Assembly: GCA_013151835.1 (NCBI GenBank) | Contig: JAADHK010000010.1 | Span: 1 to 41,070 of the forward strand | Source of the DNA: Deltaproteobacteria bacterium | Lineage (GTDB): Bacteria > Desulfobacterota > Desulfobacteria > Desulfobacterales > Desulfosalsimonadaceae | Direction: 5' to 3' | Length of the DNA: 41,070 nt | In this document: positions 26,109-35,467 of the stretch, piece by piece | Position numbering within the stretch: the first letter of the stretch is position 1 | How the letters are laid out: each line of letters begins with the position of its first letter | The notes under the pieces: generated by a model | What the model was told of the DNA's origin: nothing | The model's input: only the letters and a program-made list of their open reading frames with translations | Databases searched by the model: none | Program-made: the position numbers and the translations under genes

Positions 26109-27581
26109 TTATCCCCGCCCCTCCCTTGCCGCTTCCCTTGGATCGACATTGCGTGTAACAATCGGAGACAAGACATAAAGGGCCATAAGAGCAAAAACAA
26201 CATACCCGAACCACGGGGTGAAGACAAAAACAAACAAAAGGCATAGCACCAGGCCGGTAAACCATGGATTCCGGTCCATGAACCTGCCCATGTGCAGGTA
26301 TTTTACCGGATAGAGATTCATGAGCACGGCGGTTATAAACATAAGTGCAACCGAAAAAACAGAGACATACCAGTCCCATTGAGTGTGCCCCGAGCCCGCA
26401 TGGCATAAAAGAAGAAGCGGCGCTGTAACAAACAGAGCGCCGGCCGGAGTCGGCATGCCCTTGAAGATGCCGGGAATGGGATGCCGGTCAAGCGTAAAAT
26501 AGACAAGCCTCGCAAGGCCTGCGACAACATAAACAACTGCCGCAAACATGATGGGCAACCCCTGCACCTTCGGATCCGAGCACCCGGAAAGCATAAGATA
26601 AAAAATCCATGCCGGCACAATACAGAAACTTACACCGTCTGCGACATCATCTAAAATCCCGCCAAGCGTGAACCGCTTTGCCTCGGTATCCGGCAGTGGC
26701 TCGGTGAGCCCCAGCTTCCTGGCCAAAGCCCCATCGAGTTTATCAAAAACAGTGGCGCCAATAAGAAGGATATAGGCCTCGTGCATCTTTTGCTGGCTGG
26801 CAAAAAAAACAGCCATAAGCCCCATCATGGCATTCATAAGGGTCAGGGAATTGGGAAAAACGGAAAGGATTTTCCGGCGCAGCACATCGTCACCCAGGCA
26901 CAGGTCGTCTAAACAATATGAACCGTACTTGCGGCAGTAACCCGCGATTGATCCGAAATTGATGGTTAAAAAAACAATCTCAACGACATAAAGGGTGCGG
27001 AGCGGAAGATGGCCGAGCCACGAGATCGCGGAATACAACGGTAAAGGTTGGCCATGGGGAAGAATATAAAAGGCATGAGCATACAGCACCAGTCCGAGCG
27101 GAGCCGCAACAATGGTTCGCAATCTGTTCAACTCGGCAAAACCGACTTCCTTGTCATTCCGTACGGCCATGCCCCGCATAAAATGTGCAAAATTATCCCG
27201 TATCAGCACGGTCACACACAAAAAAAGGACGAATATCGCATGCACGAGCTCTTTTTTCCCGTGGACCGGGGAAAAAGATTGAAGCCTCCACATCATACCG
27301 ACTGCCACCAGCGGAAACACTATTGAATATACTACCCGATCCATAATCCTGTCGGCAAGCTGGGCAAGGCTCAGATTTTCTCCGAAACGATCCGAAAACC
27401 ATCCGTCCACAAGATCAAAAACCATGGCGGCAAAAAAAAGAAGGGTTCCGCACAAATAGACCTCAGGCCGTTTAGTCAGCATGACTGCAATGGCGCAGAT
27501 CATTCCGCCGAAAACCAGAGGCGGACGGCCATACACCAGGATGGGAGTGATCTTTTTAAGTAATTTCCGGTCAGACGGCAT
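26109..27581 (-). CDS. Tandem fusion of two CDP-alcohol phosphatidyltransferase domains
   Basis: 490-residue polytopic membrane protein, start ATG 27581 with AAGGG before it. Half one (1-210) carries D56-x2-D59-G ... D77-x3-D81 but with SDR instead of AR and Ala73 instead of the usual Gly. Half two (235-460) has the full motif D280-KL-D283-G-x2-AR ... G307-x3-D311-x3-D315, with the longer spacer seen in PssA-type enzymes, and VFPNSLTLMNAMMG, the typical PssA start. Such enzymes displace CMP from CDP-diacylglycerol with an alcohol such as serine, glycerol-phosphate or inositol-phosphate. The second half is expected to be active, probably phosphatidylserine synthase-like. The first may be divergent or have another acceptor. 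About 12 hydrophobic segments in all. Monocistronic. Confidence 0.85.
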   Translation of the reverse strand: MPSDRKLLKKITPILVYGRPPLVFGGMICAIAVMLTKRPEVYLCGTLLFFAAMVFDLVDGWFSDRFGENLSLAQLADRIMDRVVYSIVFPLVAVGMMWRLQSFSPVHGKKELVHAIFVLFLCVTVLIRDNFAHFMRGMAVRNDKEVGFAELNRLRTIVAAPLGLVLYAHAFYILPHGQPLPLYSAISWLGHLPLRTLYVVEIVFLTINFGSIAGYCRKYGSYCLDDLCLGDDVLRRKILSVFPNSLTLMNAMMGLMAVFFASQQKMHEAYILLIGATVFDKLDGALARKLGLTEPLPDTEAKRFTLGGILDDVADGVSFCIVPAWIFYLMLSGCSDPKVQGLPIMFAAVVYVVAGLARLVYFTLDRHPIPGIFKGMPTPAGALFVTAPLLLLCHAGSGHTQWDWYVSVFSVALMFITAVLMNLYPVKYLHMGRFMDRNPWFTGLVLCLLFVFVFTPWFGYVVFALMALYVLSPIVTRNVDPREAAREGRG

Positions 27582-27986
27582 ATGTAAACCCTTATGAATT
27601 TGCAGCCGATTTTCGCATGGCAGGCTGCACCGGCTTGGCCTCCAAAGCCATGGCCCATACAGCCATCAACAAGTGAAACAACTCTTTATATGCAGTAATT
27701 TATACGCAATGTCAAACCATTATCCCCACATTATTATCCCAAGGCTTATCTCAATAGTTATCACGCAGACACCGCCGTAAAACGCGTATCCCCGGCAACC
27801 CATATCTCCATCTACGGCAGGCTGATTTTTTCCTTGACCCCCTTATGCTTATGGACTATAGAAATCCATTTGGCATAAATTTTATCAGGTTATACTACAA
27901 TGTTATCTTTTTCGGGCATAACCTGAAAATGCCCGGATACCGGCCGATGCATCATATTCGCAGGGAAGTTACGGAGGTTTTATCAG
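27582..27986. other. 405-nt intergenic region upstream of the nuo operon
   Basis: Divergent gap between the phosphatidyltransferase gene and nuoA. Apart from the candidate promoter at 27834-27862 I see no gene, repeat element or convincing hairpin; the rest is AT-rich with no clear operator. Confidence 0.6.
27834..27862 (+). promoter_or_regulatory. Candidate promoter of the nuo-fdh operon
   Basis: TTGACC (27834-27839), 17-nt spacer, TATAGA (27857-27862), leaving a 120-nt leader before nuoA. The -10 box matches 4/6. Confidence 0.5.
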
Positions 27987-28343
27987 ATGTTAAACGAGTA
28001 CTATCCGATCTTATACATAATTATCCTGGCCGTCGGTTTCGGCGGCGGCACCGTATTTCTCTCAAGCATCCTGGGGCCCAAACGGCCGTTTACAGTCAAG
28101 AAGGAATCCTACGAGTGCGGACTTCCGAGCGAAGGCGCCGACTACGCCCATACACCCATCAAGTTTTACATTATCGCCCTGCTCTTTCTGGTATTCGACC
28201 TTGAATGTGTGTTTCTCTACCCTTGGGCGGTCTACTACCGGTCACTCGGCCTGTTCGGATTCTTCGAGATGCTGGTTTTTCTGGCAATACTGATCGTCTG
28301 CTATATATATGTATGGAAAAAGGGGGCACTGGAATGGGAATAG
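27987..28343 (+). CDS. nuoA: NADH-quinone oxidoreductase (complex I) subunit A
   Basis: 118 residues, three predicted membrane helices, GGAGG 10 nt before ATG 27987. The conserved loop [13 protein letters not shown] and the [13 protein letters not shown] signature with its acidic pair identify NuoA/ND3, the small subunit at the junction between the quinone site and the membrane arm. First gene of the operon; its last ten bases overlap the start of nuoB (ATGGGAATAG). Confidence 0.97.
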   Translation: MLNEYYPILYIIILAVGFGGGTVFLSSILGPKRPFTVKKESYECGLPSEGADYAHTPIKFYIIALLFLVFDLECVFLYPWAVYYRSLGLFGFFEMLVFLAILIVCYIYVWKKGALEWE

Positions 28344-28873
28344 AAAATCAGCTCACAGGTGATAACATACTGGTGACCAGTTTAAATAAACTGGTCAACT
28401 GGTCCAGGAGCAACTCCGTATGGCCCTGCACCTTCGGCCTTGCATGTTGCGCCCTGGAAATGATCGCCACCTCCCTGGCAAGTTTCGACATCTCACGTTT
28501 CGGTTCGGAAGTATTCAGGCCCTCCCCCAGGCAGTCCGACCTGCTCATTGTCGCCGGCACGGTTTCAAAAAAAATGGCCCCCATGGTCAAGCGTGTTTAC
28601 GATCAGATGGCCGACCCCAAGTGGGTAATCGCCATGGGTGCGTGTGCATCGTGCGGCGGGACATTCCAGAGCTACGCCGTCCTCCAGGGAGTCGACCAGA
28701 TTATTCCGGTGGATGTCTATCTTCCCGGGTGCCCGCCCAGACCCGAGGCCCTGCTGGCAGGGCTCATGAAGATACAGGAAAAAATACGGACCGAGAACCT
28801 GAACCAGCGGCCGGATTTTAAGCCTGGGGAGCGGTATGAAACTCAGGTTCCAAAGGTCGAATTAATCAGATAA
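28334..28873 (+). CDS. nuoB: Complex I subunit B, cluster N2 carrier
   Basis: 179 residues from ATG 28334, overlapping nuoA; upstream in-frame codons lie inside nuoA. Cys38-Cys39, Cys104 and Cys133 ([27 protein letters not shown]) are the ligands of the terminal [4Fe-4S] cluster N2 that reduces quinone. All are present, so the electron path to quinone is intact. Length is normal for the family. The gap to nuoC (208 nt) is occupied by repeat A4, unlike the tight spacing elsewhere in the operon. Confidence 0.98.
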   Translation: MGIENQLTGDNILVTSLNKLVNWSRSNSVWPCTFGLACCALEMIATSLASFDISRFGSEVFRPSPRQSDLLIVAGTVSKKMAPMVKRVYDQMADPKWVIAMGACASCGGTFQSYAVLQGVDQIIPVDVYLPGCPPRPEALLAGLMKIQEKIRTENLNQRPDFKPGERYETQVPKVELIR

Positions 28874-28893
28874 AAATACAGACAAATTATAAT

Positions 28894-29058
28894 ATGATGA
28901 TCTCGTAAAAAGTCAGGCAACCCGGTAAAGATGGCTAAGTAGAAAGTTCCATATACAAGGCGTAGTGGAGTCGCGAAAGCGGAGGCATACATATAGTATT
29001 CCGAGCATTTCGCGACCCGCTACAACGCAGTAGATGGGACTTTTTACGACGCCATCAT
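28894..29058. repeat. Family A palindromic element copy A4, inside the nuo operon
   Basis: 165 bp, the most complete copy. Left end ATGATGATCTCGTAAAAAGTC (21 bp shown in two parts: ATGATG and TCTCGTAAAAAGTC) and right end GACTTTTTACGACGCCATCAT are inverted with three mismatches. Centre: GCGTAGTGGAGTCGCGAAA pairs with TTTCGCGACCCGCTACAACGC around a GGCATACATATAGTATTCC-type loop. Sits between nuoB (ends 28873) and nuoC (starts 29082), so it must be transcribed with them. AATTAT occurs near both ends but a clean target duplication is not clear. Confidence 0.88.
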
Positions 29059-29081
29059 AATTATCGTACAGGAATAAATAG

Positions 29082-29579
29082 ATGGATATAAAAGGCATTG
29101 TAAGCAGGCTCGAAAAAACGGATCCCGGCGCAATCGACCGGGTGAGCGGCGAAAATGAAATCACGCTCAATTTCAATGATTTCAACAAGGCCATGCAGAC
29201 CCTTCACGATGATAAATCCCTATGCTTCGACATGCTCGTGGATATCGTGGCCATAGATCGGATAGATCGCATGCCGCAGTCTCATCGCTTTGATCTCGTT
29301 TATATACTTCTTTGCTCAAAAGACTTTTCCCGGCTTCTTGTGCGCCTGGCCGCCGGCGAAGACAACGAGGTCCCGAGCGTTTCCTCCATCTGGGCTTCCG
29401 CCGACTGGGCCGAGCGGGAAGTATATGATCTCATGGGAATAACTTTTTCCGGCCATCCCAACCTCAGGAGAATCCTGACATGGAAAAATTTCGAGGGGCA
29501 TCCGCTGCGAAAGGATTTCCCGCTGGAAGGAAAGGACTTTGATCAGCAGTTCGACACAACGTCCATAGAAGACTATTAA
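29082..29579 (+). CDS. nuoC: Complex I subunit C (30 kDa)
   Basis: 165 residues; AGGAA site before ATG 29082. The C-terminal half carries the diagnostic [31 protein letters not shown] and [12 protein letters not shown] motifs. Separate from nuoD (21-nt gap), unlike the nuoCD fusion of enterobacteria. Peripheral-arm scaffold that packs against NuoB/NuoD; no cofactor. Its translation follows the repeat A4. Confidence 0.97.
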   Translation: MDIKGIVSRLEKTDPGAIDRVSGENEITLNFNDFNKAMQTLHDDKSLCFDMLVDIVAIDRIDRMPQSHRFDLVYILLCSKDFSRLLVRLAAGEDNEVPSVSSIWASADWAEREVYDLMGITFSGHPNLRRILTWKNFEGHPLRKDFPLEGKDFDQQFDTTSIEDY

Positions 29580-29600
29580 AAAAAACAGGTAAAAAACATC

Positions 29601-30773
29601 ATGGCTGAAGGCAAGACCATCACCCTGAACATGGGCCCCCATCATCCCGCCACCCACGGTGTATTGCGCGTGGAAGTGGAACTCGACGGGGAAATAATCG
29701 TAAAAGCGACCCCGTACATCGGCTACCTTCACCGGGGCATTGAGAAGTTGGCCGAAAGCAAAAACTACCAGCAGGCAATCCCATTGAGCGACCGGCTCGA
29801 TTATGCCTCGGCATCGGCCAACAATATGGGGTATTGCACGGCGGTGGAAAAACTGATGGGGATCGAAGTGCCGAAACGGGCGCAATACCTGAGGGTGATA
29901 ATGGCCGAACTCGCCAGGATAATGGGCCATCATCTCTGGATCGGGACCCACGCTCTGGACATAGGGGCAATGACCGTCATCTTCTACGCGTTCCGTGACC
30001 GTGAAATGATCATGGATATAAACGAGGAGATCGCCGGATACAGGCTTACGCCCACATTTTTCCGCATCGGCGGGGTTGCCGCCGACACGACACCCGATTT
30101 CATCAAGAAAGTCCGGGAATTCGTCAAGTGGTTTCCAAAGGCCCTGCAAGGATATCATACTCTCCTGACCGAAAATAAAATCTGGACAACCCGGACCATG
30201 GGAATCGGGCCTATTTCGGCAAAAGATGCAATAAACGCAGGACTGACCGGCCCGAGCCTCAGGGGTTCGGGGGTGGCATACGATATACGCAAGGCTTTCC
30301 CGTATTCGTCCTATGATGATTTTGACTTTAAAATCCCGGTGGGCGAAAAAGGGGACGTGTATGACCGGTACCTGGTCAGGATGGAAGAATTCGCACAATC
30401 GATTAAAATTATTGACCAGGCCATAGAAAATCTGCCCGAAGGGCCGGTTGCAATCGACAGCCCGTGGATCACAAACCCGGACCTTGTATCGGTTCAAACC
30501 GATATCAGCGAGCTTGCCAGGCGGTTTGTACTCCACACAAAAGGGCCGGTGGGCCCCGACAAAGAAGTTTACCATGCGGTTGAAGGCGCAAAGGGAGAAC
30601 TCGGTTTTTATCTTGTGGGCGACGGCACAGAACACCCTTTCCGGATGAAAGTCCGGTCTCCGTGTTTTTATCTCGCCTCCGCCCTTCCCCGCCTCCTTGT
30701 GGGACACATGATAGCGGACGCAATCGCCATTATCGGCAGCATTGACGTGGTACTCGGAGAAATTGACCGATAG
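29601..30773 (+). CDS. nuoD: Complex I subunit D (49 kDa), quinone-site subunit
   Basis: 390 residues from ATG 29601 (AGGT site). GPHHPATHGV near residues 12-21 supplies the quinone-site His, and KNYQQAIP has the conserved Tyr (Tyr56) that binds the quinone head; THALDIGAMT has the conserved His-Asp pair. The C-terminus reads IIGSIDVVLGEIDR, as in genuine NuoD rather than hydrogenase large subunits (no NiFe Cys pairs). The quinone chemistry is therefore intact. The next gene, 20 nt away, is the formate dehydrogenase instead of nuoE. Confidence 0.98.
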   Translation: MAEGKTITLNMGPHHPATHGVLRVEVELDGEIIVKATPYIGYLHRGIEKLAESKNYQQAIPLSDRLDYASASANNMGYCTAVEKLMGIEVPKRAQYLRVIMAELARIMGHHLWIGTHALDIGAMTVIFYAFRDREMIMDINEEIAGYRLTPTFFRIGGVAADTTPDFIKKVREFVKWFPKALQGYHTLLTENKIWTTRTMGIGPISAKDAINAGLTGPSLRGSGVAYDIRKAFPYSSYDDFDFKIPVGEKGDVYDRYLVRMEEFAQSIKIIDQAIENLPEGPVAIDSPWITNPDLVSVQTDISELARRFVLHTKGPVGPDKEVYHAVEGAKGELGFYLVGDGTEHPFRMKVRSPCFYLASALPRLLVGHMIADAIAIIGSIDVVLGEIDR

Positions 30774-30793
30774 TGATAGAAAAGGAATAAAAT

Positions 30794-33466
30794 ATGGTCA
30801 GCGCAACAATAGATAACAGGGAGATAAGCGTTCCTGAGGGAACGACCATTCTTGAGGCGGCACAAAAGGCGGGGATAGATATCCCCACCCTCTGCCATCA
30901 CAAAAGACTCCCGCCCATCGGCTCGTGCAACATGTGCATCGTTGAAATCAACGGCAATACAAAACCCGTGAACTCATGCAACTCACCGGTAGAAGAGGGC
31001 ATGAAGGTTGCGACCGATACCAAAGCCTTGCACGAGCAACGGGTAGTCAACCTGAAAAAAATATTAAAACACCATGCCCTGGACTGCCCCATCTGCGACA
31101 AGGCAGGCGAATGCGATCTCCAGGATGTCGTTTACAGGCTGGGGGTCACCGACGCCCCGTTTGAACCGAGAGAAAATCCCCGGATCGCCGAATATTCAAC
31201 CTCGCTCATACGCTACTGGCCCGAACGGTGCATCCTGTGTCAAAGATGCGTCACCGCATGCAATGCAATAAAAGGGATAGGCGCCATCGATATAAAGTCT
31301 GACGGAGACGACGGACAGATCGTGGTGGTCGACGCCGACAAGTGCAAGTCCTGCGGGGAATGCCTGTTTGTCTGCCCCACGGGTGCGCTCACCGAAAACC
31401 TGAGCCGTTACAAAGGACGCCCATGGCTGGAAAATCGCGTGGAAACCACCTGCACCTATTGTGGATGCGGATGCCAACTCCAGTTAAAAGTCATGGACAA
31501 CCGGGTCATAGGGGTGACAACCGATGTGGACCGTGGCGTAAACCAGGGGAGCCTGTGCGTCAAGGGGAGGTTTGGATACGAATTCATAGGCGATGAAAAC
31601 CGGCTTACCACGCCGTTAATAAAAGAAAACGGAGAATTCCGGGAAGCTTCATGGGACGAGGCCCTTGATCTTACAGCCCAAAAGTTTTCGTCCATTAAGG
31701 AAGAATCCGGACCTGACAGCATTGCGGGCCTTACCTCGGCCAAGTGCACCAACGAGGAAAACTATCTTTTCCAAAAATTCATGCGCGCGGTGATCGGCAC
31801 GAATAACGTGGATCACTGCGCCCGGCTCTGACATTCCTCCACGGTGGCAGGTCTTGCCGCCACGTTCGGAAGCGGGGCCATGACAAACCCCATACCCGAT
31901 TTATTAAAATCCGAAGTTATTCTGACCACGGGGACGAACACCACCGAAAACCACCCCATCATCGCAAACTATATAAAGGAGGCGGTGACGAAAAGAGGCG
32001 CCAAGCTCCTGGTGATCGATCCCCGGCGGATCGCCCTGGTGGATTCTGCGGCCCTCTGGCTCCGGCCAAGGCCGGGCACTGATGTCTGCTGGATTAACGG
32101 GCTAATGCACATCATCATCAAAGAGGGCCTGCACACAAAGGATTATATTGAGGAACGGACAGAAGGATTTGACGAACTTTCCGCCCACCTTGAGGAATTT
32201 ACACCCGAATACGTCTCGTCGATCACCGGGATATCGCAAGACGATCTTTTTGCGGCAGCCCGTATGTATGCGGGAGCGAGCCCTGCATCTATCCTCTATG
32301 CCATGGGGATTACCCAGCACATAACCGGCACGGACAACGTTAAATCCCTTGCAAATCTCGCCATGCTCTGCGGAAACGTGGGCGTTACGGGAGGCGGTGT
32401 AAACCCGTTGCGGGGCCAGAACAATGTACAGGGCGCCTGCGACATGGGCGGGCTTCCCAATGTGTTCACCGGATACCAGCCTGTTTTAAACGATGACGCA
32501 GGCAATAAATTCGCCACAGCCTGGGGGGTGGACAATATCTTTGCCAAGCCCGGGCTCACGGTTACTGAAATGTTTTCGGCAGCCGAAAAAAAACAGGTGC
32601 GGGCAATGTATGTCATGGGTGAAAACCCGGTATTGAGCGACCCGGACAAGAGCCATATAGAACATTGCATTGCATCTCTCGACTTTTTAGTGGTCCAGGA
32701 CATATTTCTTACGGAAACGGCCCGGCTTGCGGATGTGGTTTTTCCTGCCACCTGCTTTGCCGAAAAGGACGGAACCGTCACCAATACCGAGCGCCAGGTA
32801 TCACGGGTGAAAAAGGCGGTCGATCCCCCGGGGGATACACGGGAGGACATATGGATATTAAACTCTCTTTCCGCACGAATGGGTTACGAGATGTCCGCAA
32901 GGACCGCAAAACAGATCATGGAAGAGATAGCGAAAATAACGCCCAGCTACGGCGGCATCAGTTACGAACGACTCGAAAACGAACGTCTGGCCTGGCCGTG
33001 CCCGGATGAAGACCATCCGGGAACACCGGTTCTCCACGTTGGTAAATTCGCACGCGGAAAAGGGCGTTTTTTCGCCATCAAGTTTATTCCGCCCTTTGAG
33101 TCTCCTGACAGCGAATATCCCTTCCTTCTTTCCACCGGAAGGGTGATGGCCCATTATCACACGGGCACCATGACCCGTAGAGGGACCGGCTTAAACAGGA
33201 TATCACCCGAAAGCCTTGCCGAGATCAACCCGGTTGATGCCGAAAAGCTTTCCATTTCGGACGGCGACATGGTGAGTATTACCTCAAGGAGGGGAAGCAT
33301 AACCGTGAAAGCCTGGATAAACAAACGTTCACAGCCCGGCATGGTATTCGTGCCCTTCCATTTTCATGAGGCGCCCGTCAATCTCCTGACCAGCACGGCC
33401 ATAGATCCGGTGGCCAAGATACCTGAATTCAAGGTCTCTGCCGTCAGAATCGAAAAAGCGTCATAA
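30794..33466 (+). CDS. fdhA: Selenocysteine formate dehydrogenase alpha subunit in the nuoG position (TGA 31829 read as Sec)
   Basis: A naive reading gives two frames, 30794-31831 and 31844-33466; joined through TGA 31829-31831 they make one 890-residue protein with Sec346. N-terminal [2Fe-2S] domain C34, C45, C48, C62; His-type cluster H94-x3-C98-x2-C101-x5-C107; two [4Fe-4S] ferredoxin motifs C146-x2-C149-x2-C152-x3-C156 and C184-x2-C187-x2-C190-x3-C194; then the catalytic-domain [4Fe-4S] C220-x2-C223-x3-C227...C255 with CVKGRF. The active site reads HCARL-Sec-HSSTVAG, matching FDH-H. Mo/W-bis-MGD motifs follow: GTNTTENHP, MGITQHITG, GGGVNPLRGQNNVQGACDMG, VMGENP, DVVFPATCFAEKDGT, and the C-terminal STGRVMAHYHTGTMTRR. 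Oxidises formate to CO2. In a nuo operon lacking nuoE/F, it presumably feeds electrons to NuoI. The ferredoxin pattern is FdsA/FDH-type, not NuoG-type. Confidence 0.93.
31829..31861 (+). promoter_or_regulatory. Sec-UGA codon and bacterial SECIS hairpin
   Basis: TGA at 31829-31831, then 11 nt, then GGTGGCA (31843-31849), loop GGTCT (31850-31854), TGCCGCC (31855-31861): a seven-pair stem with one G-T pair. The spacing, the GCAGGTCT sequence and the GGTCT loop agree with the known E. coli fdhF SECIS element that binds SelB. Selenocysteine insertion is therefore strongly supported; selA/selB/selC are not in the window. Confidence 0.92.
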
Positions 33467-33479
33467 CGGAGTATGCCAG

Positions 33480-34460
33480 ATGATTGATTTTTTTATCATT
33501 CCAGTAATTAAAGTAATTATATTATTTACGGTATGTCTGCTGATCGTCGCCTACACCACATGGGCGGAAAGAAAGATCCTCGGTCATATCCAGCTCAGGT
33601 ACGGACCCATGCGGGTAGGCTGGCACGGGCTTCTCCAGCCCATTGCCGACGGTATCAAAAACTTCTTCAAGGAAGAAGTGATCCCGGATAACGCAGACAA
33701 GGCGGTCTTTCTGCTTGCGCCGGTCATCAGCATATCCGTTGCCATTATTCTGCTGGCTATCATCCCCTTTGGGGAGCCGTTCACTATCTTCGGCAAAAAA
33801 ATAACGCTCTGGCTGGCAAATCCGTCCATCGGCATTCTCTTTATCCTGGGATTCGCCACGCTCGGGTCATACGGCACCATTTTAGGCGGCTGGTCATCCG
33901 GGAACAAATACGGTTACATGGGCGGATTGCGGGCGTCCGCCATGATATTAAGCTACGAGCTGTCCCTTGCATTTGCCGTCATCAGCATCATCATGATGAC
34001 CGGATCGCTTTCCCTGGTTGACATGGTGTCGGCCCAGCACGGGCTCTGGAACGTGGTGAAACAGCCTGTGGCGTTTTTCGTGTTTCTCATAAGCGGCACA
34101 GCCGAGTTGAACCGGACCCCGTTTGACATGCCCGAAGCGGAGTCGGAGCTTTGCTGCGGGTACAACGTGGAATACAGCAGCATGAAATTCGCGCTCTTCT
34201 TCTTGGCCGAATATACCCATATGTTCGTGTTCGCATCGCTTGTAACCACATTATTTCTAGGTGGCTGGCACGGGCCCTTTCTGCCCGGCATAGTCTGGTT
34301 TTTCATCAAGACCTTTGCGATAATTTTTGTCTGCATCTGGGTGCGGGCGACATTTCCGAGGCTCCGCTACGACAAGGTGATGAAGCTTGAATGGAAATTC
34401 TTACTCCCGGTGGCATTGGCGAACGTTATCGTTACCGGGGCGGTCATGGCGCTGGTATAA
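33480..34460 (+). CDS. nuoH: Complex I subunit H
   Basis: 326 residues, about eight membrane helices, starting 13 nt after the formate dehydrogenase stop. Contains the NuoH/ND1 signatures TTWAERKILGHIQLRYGPMRVGWHGLLQPIADG and the acidic loop GTAELNRTPFDMPEAESELCCGYNVEYSS. This subunit forms the quinone-chamber entrance and couples the redox module to proton pumping. All key charged residues are present. Immediately follows fdhA, showing co-transcription. Confidence 0.97.
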   Translation: MIDFFIIPVIKVIILFTVCLLIVAYTTWAERKILGHIQLRYGPMRVGWHGLLQPIADGIKNFFKEEVIPDNADKAVFLLAPVISISVAIILLAIIPFGEPFTIFGKKITLWLANPSIGILFILGFATLGSYGTILGGWSSGNKYGYMGGLRASAMILSYELSLAFAVISIIMMTGSLSLVDMVSAQHGLWNVVKQPVAFFVFLISGTAELNRTPFDMPEAESELCCGYNVEYSSMKFALFFLAEYTHMFVFASLVTTLFLGGWHGPFLPGIVWFFIKTFAIIFVCIWVRATFPRLRYDKVMKLEWKFLLPVALANVIVTGAVMALV

Positions 34461-34480
34461 AATGGAAACAGGAGCTACAG

Positions 34481-34957
34481 ATGGATAAATCTGAAATAAT
34501 AAACGTAAGTGGAATGAGACCGGAAAAAGGGAAATACGTGCTCCCGTTTTTAAAGGGGCTCGCCTATACGTTAAAAAACTTTTTTTCAAAGCCGGTCACC
34601 CTTCAATATCCAACGCAAAAGACAAAAAGAAGCGAGCGCTGGCGAGGTCTTCACCGTCTTAACGTAGACGAGAGCGGAAAACTCCTCTGCGTGGCATGCG
34701 GTCTATGCGCCGCAATCTGTCCTCCAAAGGCGATTACAATCATCCCCTATGAGGATGAAGGGGGAACGCGGTATCCTGAAAAATTCGTCATTGACGAATT
34801 GCGCTGCATCTTCTGCGGGTTCTGCCAGGAGGTCTGCCCCAAGGGGGCAATCAGCCTGACCGGCGTCTACGATTACGTTGATTATAACCGGCGGGATTTC
34901 ATATTTGACATAGAAAAGCTTAAAAAACCCGAGACATTCGAGTTTAAGGGGAAATAA
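34481..34957 (+). CDS. nuoI: Complex I subunit I, two-cluster ferredoxin
   Basis: 158 residues from ATG 34481 (AGGAG 7 nt upstream); the frame extends to 34391 inside nuoH and is not used. Two CxxCxxCxxxCP motifs: C70, C73, C76, C80 and C109, C112, C115, C119 carry clusters N6a and N6b. It links the electron-input module to NuoB. Here its partner is probably the formate dehydrogenase rather than NuoG. The N-terminal amphipathic segment (GLAYTLKNFFSKPVTLQYP) anchors it to the membrane arm. Confidence 0.97.
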   Translation: MDKSEIINVSGMRPEKGKYVLPFLKGLAYTLKNFFSKPVTLQYPTQKTKRSERWRGLHRLNVDESGKLLCVACGLCAAICPPKAITIIPYEDEGGTRYPEKFVIDELRCIFCGFCQEVCPKGAISLTGVYDYVDYNRRDFIFDIEKLKKPETFEFKGK

Positions 34958-34960
34958 GGG

Positions 34961-35467
34961 ATGGAACTTTTTGCCATACTTCTTTTCGGCATTGCCGCCA
35001 CAACCACCGCGCTTTTCGTAATATTTTCCAAAAATACGGTACACAGCGCACTCTGGATGGTTGCTAACTGTTTTACTGTTGCGGTTCTGTTTCTGCTGTT
35101 AAACAGCCAGTTTATAGCGATCCTACAGATTATCGTCTATGCCGGCGCGATCATGATGTTCATCCTCTACGCCATCATGATGCTGAACCTGAAAAAGGCC
35201 GGAGACGAAGACCAGGTAAAAAACAACCTCGCACCTGGCAGACTTCTGATCCTGGGCCTGTTTTTCATCGGTCTTATTATTCTGGGAATCGGGTTTTCTC
35301 CGCAGGCCCTGAAAGGCGGCATGGGAGCCGATGCGCTGGCCGGTTTCGGTGAAATCAACCTTGTTGCAAATTACATCTTTTCAAAAGGACTTATCCCCTT
35401 TGAGCTTGTTTCGGTCTTGCTTACCGCAGCGGTGGTTGGGGCGGTTTACCTGGCTAAAAAGGATTGA
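34961..35467 (+). CDS. nuoJ: Complex I subunit J
   Basis: 168 residues, five membrane helices, starting 3 nt after nuoI. FAILLFGIAATTTALFVIFSKNTVHSALWMVANCF and IVYAGAIMMFILYAIMMLNLKKA are the ND6/NuoJ motifs around the pi-bulge helix that relays movement to the pumps. The TGA stop at 35465-35467 is the first three bases of repeat B2's terminal inverted repeat, so the last codon and stop may have been shaped by that insertion. Confidence 0.96.
   Translation: MELFAILLFGIAATTTALFVIFSKNTVHSALWMVANCFTVAVLFLLLNSQFIAILQIIVYAGAIMMFILYAIMMLNLKKAGDEDQVKNNLAPGRLLILGLFFIGLIILGIGFSPQALKGGMGADALAGFGEINLVANYIFSKGLIPFELVSVLLTAAVVGAVYLAKKD

Noticed and set aside
29316-30707. A long open frame (463 codons) on the minus strand opposite nuoC and nuoD
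   Set aside because: It is antisense to two clearly conserved genes, shows no family motif and has no ribosome site; a composition shadow.
31829-31844. A frameshift or nonsense mutation splitting a nuoG-like gene into two
   Set aside because: The frame continues unchanged across the TGA, the residues on both sides match the formate dehydrogenase selenocysteine site, and a SECIS hairpin follows.
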